This document shows positions 9,586-20,409 of a stretch of DNA of 64,000 bases, piece by piece. The position numbers and the translations under genes were made by a program. Below the pieces are notes generated by a model. That model was not told the origin of the DNA, did no database searches, and saw only the letters and a program-made list of their open reading frames with translations. Origin of the DNA: Prorocentrum cordatum (Eukaryota; Sar; Dinophyceae; Prorocentrales; Prorocentraceae); assembly GCA_963575745.1 (NCBI GenBank), contig CAUYUJ010014755.1:5663-69662 (forward strand), read 5' to 3'. Numbering within the stretch: the first letter of the stretch is position 1; each line of letters opens with the position of its first letter.

Positions 9586-9786
9586 ATGCTGGCGCGGAAG
9601 CGCCCTGCGGCGTCCGACTTCGCCGCTCCCCGCCACCCCCAGGGTCAGCCGGGGGACTCCCGTGCGGGCGCGCGCTTGCCCGCGGAGGGGCCGCGTGGCG
9701 CGTGTACCCCCAGGGTCAGCCGCGCGGCCCCGGGGCCGTCTGGCGATTGCACCCCCAGGGTCAGCCGGGCGGCTTCGCCGGGCGCC

Positions 9787-11155
9787 ATGCTGGCGCGGAA
9801 GCGCCCAGCGGCGTCCGACTTCGCCGCTTCCCGCTACGCTGCTGATTTTTGGGGCCTCGCGGGAGGCAGGGGCAAGCGCGGCCGCAGGAAGAGGACGGCC
9901 GCCGCGGACGAAGGGCAGCAGGTGGAATGTAGAGACTACTCCAACTGCAACCAGCGCAACGAGGACGCGTGTAAGGATCTGCTGATTTCTCTGGCCACGG
10001 ATGACTTGCGAGGGCGCCTGACGCGCAGCCGCTACGACCTGGAGAGTGCCCGGCGCTCGGAACGGCTGAGACAGATCGAGGCGGGGAAAGCGCTCGATGA
10101 CGACTGGTTGGGGGAGGCGGCGAGTGCCTTCAACGTCCCTACCCGCAAGAGGAAGCAAATGCAGGTCGTGGAAGACGTCCTGGAGGCCGTGCGACAGACC
10201 CGACAGCGGGCCCCGGGCACGGCGACCGCCATGGACGCCGATCGCAGGGAGGCGACGCAGAGGGATATCCAGAGGCCGCAAGGTGTCGACGCGCTGAGGG
10301 ATGAGCTGCTAGTCAGATCTAGTTCGGAGGATCTGCGCCTGCGCGTGGTGGGCGAGTGCCTCCAGCGGCGCGGAGGCTGGCCCGCCGAGGCAGCAGACCT
10401 CGGCGGCGACGCCCCGGGGCCGTCTGGCGATTGCACCCCCAGGGTCAGCCGGGCGGCTTCGCCGGGCGCCATGCTGGCGCGGAAGCGCCCTGCGGCGTCC
10501 GACTTCGCCGCTTCCCGCTACGCTGCTGATTTTTGGGGCCTCGCGGGAGGCAGGGGCAAGCGCGGCCGCAGGAAGAGGACGGCCGCCGCGGACGAAGGGC
10601 CGCAGGTGGAATGTAGAGACTACTTCTACTGCAACCAGCGCAACGAGGACGCGTGTAAGGACCTGCTGATTTCTCTGGCCACGGATGACTTGCGAGGGCG
10701 CCTGACGCGCAGCCGCTACGACCTGGAGAGCGCCCGGCGCTCGGAACGGCTGAGACAGATCGAGGCGGGGATAGCGCTCGATGACGACTGGTTGGGGGAG
10801 GCGGCGAGTGTCTTCAACGTCCCTGCCCGCAAGAGGAAGCAAATGCAGGTCGTGGAAGACGTCCTGGAGGCCGTGCGACAGACCCGACAGCGGGCCCCGG
10901 GCACGGCGACCGCCATGGACGCCGATCGCAGGGAGGCGCTTCGCAGGCGCACGTGGAGCTCCATGGCCGCGTTGCACGAGGCGAAGGTCTGGGGTATGCG
11001 CGCGACGCAGAGGGATATCCAGAGGCAGCAAGGTGTCGACGCGCTGCGGGATGAGCTGCTAGTCAGATCTTGTCCGGAGGATCTGCGCCTGCGCGTGGTG
11101 GGCGAGTGCCTCCAGCGGCGCGGAGGCTGGCCCGCCGAGGCAGCAGACCTCGGCG
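9787..11155 (+). repeat. In-frame tandem duplication of about 684 bp
   Basis: 9787-10408 is repeated at 10471-11155 with few changes; the joint is the leader TCTGGCGATTGCACCCCC and what follows. The first copy lacks an internal 66-base stretch (22 codons, LRRRTWSSMAALHEAKVWG plus MRA) present in the second. Both copies remain open in the same frame. This doubles the Arg-rich N-terminal segment or supplies a second leader and start. Confidence 0.85.
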
Positions 11156-12690
11156 GCGACGACCTCTGGGCGCGCCGCTATTTGCACAGCGCGATGGCCC
11201 GAAGGTACGCCAGCGCCTCCACTGGCGAGCAGCTCTTGCCGGGCGACGTGGCGCGGTGGCAGCAGCTGCTCGACAGGATCCCGGAGGCGCAGCGGCCCAC
11301 CTGGCAGGCGGACCCTCTGCGCCAGCAGTTGCAGGCCCACTACGAGGAGCATGGCCACCTGAACGTGAGGCCCTCGACCAGGAGGGCCGACGATCCCGAT
11401 CGCCTTCTACTCGAAGCTTTGAAGGTCCTGCGCCGCGCACGGCTGGAGGATGTCAGGGGCGAGCGCGGCCATCTGCTGCGCCGGCAGCTCTCGCCCGGGG
11501 ACCTGGCCGCGTGGGAGACGGCGGTCCCGGCCAACGTGTTGTGGGGCACGGTGCGCCAGGCCGAGGCGTATATCCCTGGCAGCGCTATTCTCGGCAGCCG
11601 GTGCGAATGGCCCAGAGAGCCCGTCTGCTGCCAGCCGTGCCCGTGCTATCTTTGCGGCCAGGACTTCGCCACGAAGCAGTTGTTGCAGGAGCACTGGCGC
11701 GAGGAGCACGTGAACCTGCCCGAGGCCGAGCGGGGCTTGCTGGCGCCGCGGCGAGTGGAGGAAGAGGTCCGAAAGAGAATCCTTGCGGACGAACAGCTGG
11801 AGGGCCCCTTCGAGGTCCGGGGCGCCGAGCAGCGCCGCGCGCTCGGACGCTTCGCCGAGAACCAGACGCAGAGCCGACCGGGGGGTGCGTGGGCCGGGCA
11901 CTTCGAGAGCCAGCAGACCGCCCCGACCACCTGCCGCGCCCTGAGCGGCTGCGTTGTCTGCGCGCGCTCTTTCTGGCTGGAGGACCTCTTCGACGCGGAC
12001 TTGTTCGTGGAGCCCGTGGACCCCGAGCTGGCAGCGGGCGCCGGCGATCCCGCGGCGGACGGCGCCCAGGGGCACGGCGCGGAAGGCGTGCCGGCGGACG
12101 CGCCTGCGCGTCACCCCCGGGGGCACCCGGAGCCGCCGCCCGCCGAGGACGCGGCCCCGCCGCGCCGGGCTCGCTTCGCGGTGCGGCCCGAGGCCGCCGC
12201 GAAAGTCCACGCGCTCCTCTCCGTGGAGCGCTATGCCGCGAGGTGGCCGCTGATCCCGCGGCACGAGCTGTGGGCTTCCAGCGTGTTGCACCCGCGCAGG
12301 CCCGAGTGGCGGTGGCTGCTGCACGTTCGCAGGTTGCCCTGCCTTAGCCTCGACGAGCACGGGCGGGCCCCGCTAGTGAAAGTGTGTTTCGATTGCGGCG
12401 AGACCTTGGAGGGCGGGCCGGCAGTGAAAATGCCAATGTACGCCCTGGCGAACGACAACTGGATCGGCCGAGTCCCTTTTCCTCTCCGGCCTGGCGGCGA
12501 GCCGTTGCGGGACATGGAGCTGCGATCGCTAGCCAGGGGCCGCGTGTGCGTGAACAAGATCATCGCCGAGCCCGAGAAGAGAGGCCCTCGAGACGAACGG
12601 CAGGGGGGGCTCGTTGGGAACTTTATCTGTTTCCCGCAGGCGAAGGTTTGGGGCGGTCTCAAGCCGCGCTCCTGGGGGCGCGCGCCAGCA
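9787..12690 (+). CDS. Helitron polyprotein, zinc-finger N-terminal region
   Basis: Three in-frame ATG codons (9586, 9787, 10471) each begin MLARKRPAASDF, a basic start, and follow the same CGGCTTCGCCGGGCGCC leader. I give 9787; 10471 would drop a tandem duplication. The N-terminal part is Arg-rich and helical. At 11644-11709 lies a C2H2 finger (CYLCGQDF, then H-x4-H). About 12383-12460 holds CFDCGETL with ALANDNWIGRVPFPL, which matches the Helitron N-terminal pattern. GNFICFPQ at 12616-12639 matches the conserved G-x-V-x-F-P-Q element. After that the coding signal moves to another frame, somewhere in 12640-12770, by frameshift or an unrecognised short intron. The frame itself stays open to 12945. 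Confidence 0.7.
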
Positions 12691-15600
12691 GTCAGATGTT
12701 GGATTCCAGGGGAAGGCGATTTCTGCCGTTGCTGGCGCGCGTGGCCCAGGCGGCGCGCCTGGAGACGTCTCGCAAGGTGGATCTCCTGCGCAGCGCCGAG
12801 CTGCCCGCCCCCCCTCCCGAGGCGCAGCGATTCCTCGCTGAGTCCGTCGTCATTGCCCTGGCAGGGGCCGACGTGGACGACCTCAGCAAGGCCCGGTGGG
12901 CCAACGTGCGCAAGGGCGAATACATGGGGGCCGCCAGCTTCCTGACCTCCCATTCGGTCTCGTACAACGACATGACCTGCAACCAGGACAGGGCAGACGC
13001 CGTCATGAGCGACGCCGGCGCCGTCCCCGAGGCCGTGCGAAGCATTGCAATCCCCATTGAGGTCTCCGAGCAGCTGAAGCACCGGCTGGAGGGCCCCGCC
13101 GACGCCTGCGCCGGGGCCGACGAGCAAGTCGTCAGGGTGGACGGGGAGGAGTGCGCGTCCGAGCACGAGGCAGAGGAAGAGGAGGGGGAGAACGATCTCA
13201 ACGCCGCGCTGCCCGACCCGGACTTCCCCGCCGAGGCGCTCCCGGCGATGTCTTTCTGCGCCGATGCCGCGACCGGCGGCGACCTCGACGAGCTCCAGGC
13301 GATCCGCAAGGTGCACGGTGAGCTCGAGGCTCTGCAGGATTCCATGCGCGAGGAGGCCTCCGGCATGGGCTACCCGCGCCGGCGCCTCATCAAGCAGCTT
13401 CAGGTCAGCGCCAGAGGCATGCTGGATCGCGGCTTGGCGGACAGGATCCACCACCACCACAAGACGGTGACGGCCCTGGAGGAGACGGGCCAACGGGCGG
13501 CGGCTCCCGGAGGCGCGATGGAAGGGTATGCCCAGGGCACTGCTGCACAGCCGCTCTCGATGTACAGCCCCGAGCTCTGGTCCATGTGCTTCCCCGACAA
13601 GTTCCCGTACGGCGACGGCGTGTTCGGCTTGTCCAGGACTGCGCCCATGTCGTTCCATCAGTGCACGTCAATGCACTTGCTCCGCGAGGAGCTGGTGTAC
13701 CAGGTCACGCCCGAAGATTTGGCCGCGGCCGCCGCTTGCAAGGCGTGGGTCGAGACCGCCGCGGACGGGCCCGGCGCGACCGGGCAGTCTCGCCCCTCCG
13801 GCGGCTCCTGCGTCTGCCAGCAGTGCAGAGAGGCGTGCCGGCGCTACGTCGCGCCCGAGCAGCCGCGCTGGGGGGCCGACCGCGATCTCATCTGCTGCTA
13901 CTACGACGCCGGGCGCCGCATCGAGCAGATCCGCAGGGCCAGGGGCCACGTGCACAGAACGGGCTTCCAGGAGCGCCTGGAGAAGATCTGCGCGGCCTCC
14001 ACGGAGAAGCTCGATGCCGCCGTGCAGAGCCTAGGGCCGAATGCGTCCCTGAAGGACGCGATGCGGTCCCCCGCCGTGGACCAGGACGTCAAAGACGCGC
14101 TCTCCGAGCTCATGGTGTTCACCTCAGAAGTTCTCGGCTCGGACGGCGCGCGCGCGAAATTGCGCCACGAGCAGAACGGCTTCGCCCTCATGTTCGGCGG
14201 CGCCGGTGGCTTTCTGACTCCGAACGTCGCGGACGTGCGGAGCCCCATCTTGCTTGCCCTGCACGCGGCGGGGGGCTGCGAGACCCGCGCCGTGGACCTC
14301 CTCGCGGAAGCCCCGGACATGCCCTCCGCGCGGAAGATGCTCCAGATCGTGGCGCAGGACCCGGTGGCCCAGGCCCGCTTCTTCATCTTTAGCATGCAGC
14401 TTTTCTGCGAGCACGTGCTGGGCACCGGCCCCTGGGACGGCAGTCTGCGCCACAACGGCCGTTGCGATGGGGCGGCTTTCCCCGATGGCTTCGCCACTTC
14501 GTGCACGGGCGGAGCCTTCCTCATGTTGGCGGCGCTGCACGGGCCCATCGAGGAGCAGGCCCGGCTGTCCATCCACCCGCACATCCTTTTGTGGTTCGTG
14601 CACGCGCAGTCCGAGCAGTGGCTCCGGTGCGTGCTCAACAGGGAGACCGAGGAGATCCGGCAGCGGCTCCGCGTGTGGCAGGAGAAGACCTTGGCCGCAG
14701 TGCAGTCCATGCAGCTGGACTCAGCGGCCGTGCTCCCGCTGCTCCTCACCGACGACCCCGACCGGGCGCCCGAGCCCAGGAACACGCCCTTCTCCGAGAA
14801 GCTGCAGCGGGATTGCCGCATGGATGGGGAGCTGGAGCACGACGTGGACGAGCCGGAGAAACGGCGCGTCTTCTTGGCCACAGAGCCCCCATTCGAGGAC
14901 CACCACCTCCGACGGCATCGGATGTCCTTGGCGCCCGAGGCGCGACCCATGAGCGAATACATGGTGCCCCAGACGGGCGCCCAGCTCTGTCGCCTCGAGC
15001 ACTACAGGCTGCTGCGCCCGACCACGGGCGACGACCTGGAGACCGCGGCGGGCCGGAGCGCGGAGGCGGCGGCCTGGGCCGCGCGCTACGCCGAGGATTA
15101 CCGCCAGGACATCGCCGTGGGCCAGATGCACCAGCACAAGGACACGTGCTTCAAGTACGTTGTCGAGAAGTCCATGCGCTTCGCGCGGCACTGCCGCTTC
15201 AACTTCTGCCACTTCGTCAAGCTCTGGCTCCGCGTCGGCGACGGCGGGGACTCCTCGGCGCAGCAGAAGCGCCCCAAGAAGCTGGTGACCTTGGCGCGGA
15301 CCGGCAAAGACCTCGTGCTGCCGCGGGGGCCAGGGGAACCGGAGCCCGACATGTTCCCCCTGGACGAGGACGGCGCGCCCGTGCCCCTGCGCCCCGGGCG
15401 CAAACTCGGCCCGGTCGTCAACGTCGATCCCGACCGTGGGAAGCTGGGTCTGGTCATGCCCATTCGCTGGAACCCGATGGAAGGCAGCTCCAACGGCGTG
15501 GCCCAGACGGCGCTGAACTGCAACGTGGACTTCCAGAGTATGATGCGCACTTTCGTTGACGGATTTGATGTCCAGATGCGGGACAGGCTGCGCGACCCGC

Positions 15601-16052
15601 CCCTCTCGGCGGACGACGAGGCCTCGCTCGAGGCGGAGGAGGACGAGAAGTTCGAGGCAAGCTTCGCCGCGAACATGGAGAAGCTTGCGGCCGCCCGCAA
15701 GAGGGCCAACAAACCAGAGCTGGAATATGAGGAGGCGGAGATGAGGCTCCGGCAACAGCGAGCCGCTCGCAGGGCGGCGTATCTGAGGTTGGGCCCGGCC
15801 GAGCGCTTCAGGCGCAGTATCAAAGCACTGACCGTCAACATTATGAGGCAGTCCGTTCAGGCCATGTTCTACGCTTGCGACTACTCCACGAAGCCGAACA
15901 TGACCTGCGCGCCGCTCCTGGTCGCGGTTCGCGACGGCATTCGGCGCCTGGAGGAGCGGCTCCGCACCGAGGAAGAGGCGGCGGCAGCGGCGGAGGCGGA
16001 GGGGGTAGCGCCGGTGCCGAAGCCGTCGGCGAGGGGGCCCGCGCTGAGCAAG
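12690..16052 (+). CDS. Helitron Rep (HUH, two-Tyr) region, first exon part
   Basis: This continues the polyprotein in a new frame. VDDLSKARWANVRKGEYMG resembles the Helitron stretch before the Rep domain. An acidic linker follows (about 13120-13260), then SPELWSMCFPDKFPYGDG and FLTPNVADVRSP, both like Helitron_like_N. The HUH nuclease motif is HPHILLWF, with its histidines at 14574-14582. MHQHKDTCFKYV with RFNFCHFVKLWL matches the H-x-H...C...CRFxFP region. MFYACDYSTKPN holds the tyrosine pair at 15870 and 15882. HUH nucleases nick one strand and form a 5'-phosphotyrosine link. The exon ends SARGPALSK at a GT donor; the splice joins in frame to VQDEARRRL. Confidence 0.8.
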
Positions 16053-16549
16053 GTCGGAGGGCGTTGGGAATTCCGCGGAAAATCGAGCTTAAGACCCGAA
16101 TCAGTTCGCGCTGATATCGGAAGCCTGACTCTCACCAGCTGCGCAGGTTTCAAGGCGCTGCCCGCCCGCCCCCCGTGCGGACGTGAAGATCAAATGTCGA
16201 GAACGCACGTTCTGATTTCGCGCGGTTCTCTGCGCCTCGACACGGCGCGGGGCCGGGCTCCCTATTGTAATCTGCGGGCCCAGGGAGTTCGAGCTGAAGA
16301 TCCAAATCAGTTTGCGACGCTGTCGGCCGTCATGGGCAACCTCTCCACGAACTGATTTGGATCTTAAGCTCGAGCTGCCCGGGCGCGCAAGTTCCTGAAG
16401 GGAACCCGGCTCTCCTTGGATGCGTGGCTATTTGTTGCTCTGCGCCTCGGCATTTCAACGTTCACGTCCAGATCAGCTCGCGCAGATTTCGAACGCCAGG
16501 GGCGACGCCTCAACGAACTGATTTGGATCTTAAGCTTGACCTGCCTCAG
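16053..16549 (+). other. Intron in the Helitron Rep/helicase gene, GT-AG
   Basis: The 497-base intron starts GTCGGAGGG and ends CTGCCTCAG. It is phase 0 and joins ALSK to VQDEARRRL. AGGTC is present at both junctions. Inside are inverted and direct copies of one motif: 16085-16110, 16291-16317, 16347-16377 and 16513-16541, with core ACTGATTTGGATCTTAAGCT or its complement. The frame before the intron stays open to 16355, which hides it from simple ORF finding. Splicing is inferred from frame and homology. Confidence 0.65.
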
Positions 16550-19500
16550 GTCCAGGACGAGGCTCGGCGGCGCTTGATCCGACAGGCCACCGCTGCCAAC
16601 CAGGCCATCGTGAAGGGGAACTGCCTCATGGTCATGCAGATGCTCACCCGACGCGAGGTGCTGCGCTCCCACTTCACCTGGCAGTTGATGATGAAGAACG
16701 CCATGTGGCTGGCCTTCGAGAGCCGACGAATTCGGCAGGGGTTCGACGAGCGCGAGCAGCTGCACGAGGCCACGGTGCTCCTCGACGCCGCGGAAGTGGA
16801 CAGCCAGGCCACTGACCCGGACGATTGTGATAGCGAGCTTGAGGAGCGCGACGAGAGCGCCGACGGCGACGCCGCCGACGAGGCTTCAGACATCCCAGAG
16901 GCACCGCGCAATCATGCGTCGCCGCTGGGCACACGCGGCGAGAGTCCGGCTGGGCCGCGGAGGCGCCCCGCAGCGATTGCACCCGCAGGGTCAGCTGCGC
17001 GCCCGGCGCCGCCGCCGGCCAGCGTCGCCGCCGAGCTCGGTTCTGCTGCCTCCACGCAGGTCGCGGCCGCGGGCGGCGCGCCCACAGACGATCTCTTCGC
17101 GGCGCGCGGGGAGCGCGGCCCTTCCTTGGCCGAGGAGGCCACGGACGAGCCGCAGCAGAGAAACGCGGGGGTCCGCCTGAAGAGCAACAGCTACTACGAC
17201 GACTACTTGCACCGCGGCTCCGCCGAGTTCGGCGCGTCGGGTCGAGCGGCGAAGACTCCCCTGGCCTCCATGTCGTATTACGACTACGGCATGTGGGTGC
17301 GCGTCGTGCCCGGGGACCCGAACGCCCTGGCGCCAGACGAGTACGCTTTCGCCGGCCACTACGGGAAGCATGCCGACTACGTCCAGCAGCTGCGGGCCGC
17401 GCCGGCCGCGCCGTACATCTCCGGCTTCACGATGCCGACCGAAGAGAAGGACCCGGAGACGAACGCCTGTTTCAAGCAGGTGTTGTTGAGGCCGCATGCG
17501 TGCCCGGGGCCGGACAGCTGTCGCCAGGTGCACTTCGCCCAGCACTTCTGCTGCGCGTCCCGCAGCAGGGAGGGGGGGCGGGCCAGGGGTCGCGCCCCTC
17601 TCTCCTTCCTGGGACCTTGGCGCGCGTATCGCGCCGAGCAGCTCGTCCTGGCGAAGCGGGCCGACCAGGCCCTGCAGCGCTCGCGGCAATGCCCCGTGCT
17701 GCACGACACAACCGCCATCCGTTACTGGCATCTCCCCGGCACCGTGCGCGGGGGCCCGGTCCACGAGAGTTTCCTGCCGTTGCTCTGCGGCGGCCGCCAT
17801 GCGACGGATCCTGGTTTGGACGGCACGTGGTGCCGCCGCCGCGAGATCCCGACCCCCGTCGCAGGCGCCGATCTGCAGCGGCCGTCGCGCGGAGCGGTGT
17901 GCTGGCGCATGGCCCTCCCGGTGGACCTCGCCTGGGCCGTGCTGCGCTTCGCGGGCGACGTCCGCGGCGACGACGGGCGGCGCCTGGGGGTCGCCGGCTC
18001 GGAGGAGGAGCGCGCTCGGCTCGACGAGCGGGCGGCCCTCGAGGGCGAGTCGATCGCCTGCGCCTGTCCTGGAGTTCACGACGACCAGCTGACCCCCGAG
18101 ATGTTCTTCGCTGTTCGGCACGTGGAGGTGGCCGCCCGCCTGGAGTACATGGCCGAGGCCCGCGGGCTGCCGAAGCCGGCAAGGGGGCCCAGCGACGCGG
18201 TGGCGGAGGAGGAGCTCGGCGGAGATCGCTCCGACGATGACGGGGCCTTCGGCCTGGACGAGGCTCTGCCAGGTGAAGATTCCTCCGCGGAGGAGCGCCA
18301 GGAAGTGGCAGACGCGCGAGAGGACAAGGAGGGCATGAGACCTCGCTGGAGGCTGGCAGAGGACGAGTTCGACGACGTCGTGCACCGGACGGCGGCGGCC
18401 CAGGCGGCTAAGAGCAGTCGCGTGGGAGCGCACAAGAAAGCCTTGATGGAAACGTTCTTGCAGTTGCAACGCCGCGCTTACGCCTGCGTTCGGCAGCCCT
18501 GCGCCGTGCCCGAGCGCGCCCCTCGGCTGGCGGCGATGACTCCTGCTGACGTGCAGACCGCCAAAAAGAACCAGGACGCGATCCGCGAACAGAGGGCCGC
18601 CCAGGACGACAATCTGGAGGCCGCGGGCGCCGATCTGCCCGTCGCCGCGGCGGCCTTCTCCGACGCGCCCGCGCCGTCGAGGCGCCTCGGCCCGGAGGAT
18701 GTGCCGATCTCCCCGCTGCAGGCGGCGCTGACCCTCATCGCCGAGTCTGGGGTCTGGAAGAGCAAGGAGCAGTACCTGGTGACGCTCTTCCTCCTTCAAC
18801 CGATACAACAACTGTGGCAGAAGGCCCTCGAGACGGACGGCTTGGACAGCTTGTCCACGGCCGCGGGCCTCGCAGCGGCCTCGAGAGACGTGCAGGTCCG
18901 CCGCGTCTTCCTGCACGGCCCGGGGGGCTCGGGGAAGACGTATTGCATGACCGAGGTGGTCAACAAGGTGGTCGTGCGTTTCTTCGGGCACAGGGGGCTG
19001 AAGCTCGTGGCCGCGGCCAACAGCGCCGCCCGCATCCTCGGCGGCAAGACCATGCACGCGGCGGCGAAGCTGACGCGGAAGCAGTCTCTCGCGGCGAGTA
19101 AATTGAAACCCAACACCAGGGCGAAGAAGAAGTTGGAGGCCGAGTGGGAGTACCTTGTGCTCCTCCTCGCCGACGAGATCGGCCTGGCGTCCCCCCCGCT
19201 CCTTGCGGGCCTGAGTCGCCGCGCGACTTTCGGCCGCAAGGACTTGCTGCGGCTGTGCGTGGCGAGGGCCATCGAAGAGCCCTTCGGCCAGGTCCCCGTG
19301 CAGGCCATCATGGGCGACTTCATGCAGATCAACCCGGTCTGCATCCACACGCTGCTGGAAGCCCTGCTGGCCCGCGCGCGCGTCCCCGGCGTGCCGCGGA
19401 AGATCACGGACGAGGACGAAGACGGCTGGAAGGTCTTCAGGAAGATGGCCTCCGACGTGGTCGTCTTCACTGGCACGCACCGCTTTCTCGACGAGGACCT

Positions 19501-20057
19501 ACCGCTGCTCTTCGAGGTCATGCGCACTCCGGGCGGGGCGAGAGTGCCTGACGACTTGCGCGCGAAGATCAGAGATCGCGTCCAGCGGGGCCCCGACGAC
19601 CCGAGGATGTCCATGGACTACGAACTGGAGGGCGTTCGGGGCTTCTTCGCCCTCGGCGCTCGCGCGGCGATCCAGTGGGAGCAGGTCGCGCGCCTGCAGC
19701 AGCTCCACGTGCTCGCCTCCGCGAGGGTCTGTCCTGGCCCCAGGGCCTTGCTCAACGGGGAGGACGGCCGGCCGGATCTTCGTCGCCACGGCTTCAGCGC
19801 GGCGCATTCGGGGGCGCGCGGGCAGCTCGTCTATTATTTCCAGGCCGTGGACCGCTTCAAGCACCACCAGGACCGAGACATGTACCTCGAGGCGCTGAAG
19901 TTCATGAACCTCTCCAAGAGCAACGGCCTGCCGGGCATGTGCGCGGCCTACTTGGGCATGCGAGGGCGGCTCACGAAGAAGGTCATGGGGCCGGAGCTGG
20001 TGCAGGAGGCCACGGGCGAGGTCGTGGGCATCCGCTTTCACCCGCGGGAGCGATTCG
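16550..20057 (+). CDS. Helitron PIF1-type helicase, main exon
   Basis: An ATP-dependent 5'-3' helicase domain expected to unwind the nicked strand. VQDEARRRLIRQATAANQAI resembles the region after the Rep tyrosines. A Cys/His-containing middle part follows (CFKQVLLRPHACPGPDSC at about 17467). Helicase motifs: Walker A GPGGSGKT at 18917-18940; motif II LLADEIG near 19165; GDFMQINPV near 19312; VVFTGTHRFLDED near 19457; QLVYYFQAVDRF near 19822; and NGLPGMCAAYLGMRGRLTK near 19922. One unit of the GCATTGCACC minisatellite lies in frame at about 16970-16995 (IAPAGSA). The exon is proposed to end after HPRERF at a GC donor. A frame beyond that stays open but loses similarity. Confidence 0.8.
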
Positions 20058-20409
20058 GCTTCGGGGAGAATCTCGGCGGCGGTTCTGAACGGCCCTCGCC
20101 GAATCACCCTTGCTGGCAGCGAGGATTCGTTGTTTGCGATTATCTCCCCGTGCACCTCGAGATTCGCTGGGACGGAAGCACGGTGGGCCCCTTGGCGAGC
20201 TCTGCAAACGACCGCGCCGAACTTCAGGGGGGCCGCGACTGCGGGGGGCGAGGGAAGGGGGCTGGGCCCCCCCGCGGGACCGAGGCCCCTCTTTGGAATC
20301 CAGAACTGAATCGGATCTTGAGCTCGAGCTGCTCGCGTGTTCAGGCAGCGCGACCTTGCGATCCATATCAGTTCGCGTCGGCAGTGCGACGCGCCGCGGG
20401 CGTTTGCAG
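20058..20409 (+). other. Intron in the Helitron helicase, probable GC-AG
   Basis: The proposed 352-base intron (GCTTCGGGG to GTTTGCAG, phase 1) joins HPRERF to DLDQVDYTGL. It again contains the inverted-repeat motif: CAGAACTGAATCGGATCTTG at 20301 and a partly complementary GATCCATATCAGTTCGCG at 20361. The exact junction is inferred from frame only. GC donors are well known in dinoflagellates. Confidence 0.5.

Noticed and set aside
12231-13658. 475-aa minus-strand ORF opposite Rep
   Set aside because: Shadow of the Rep coding frame, no recognised domain.
16991-19480. 829-aa minus-strand ORF opposite the helicase
   Set aside because: A GC-rich shadow frame. The plus strand has complete helicase motifs; the minus frame has none.
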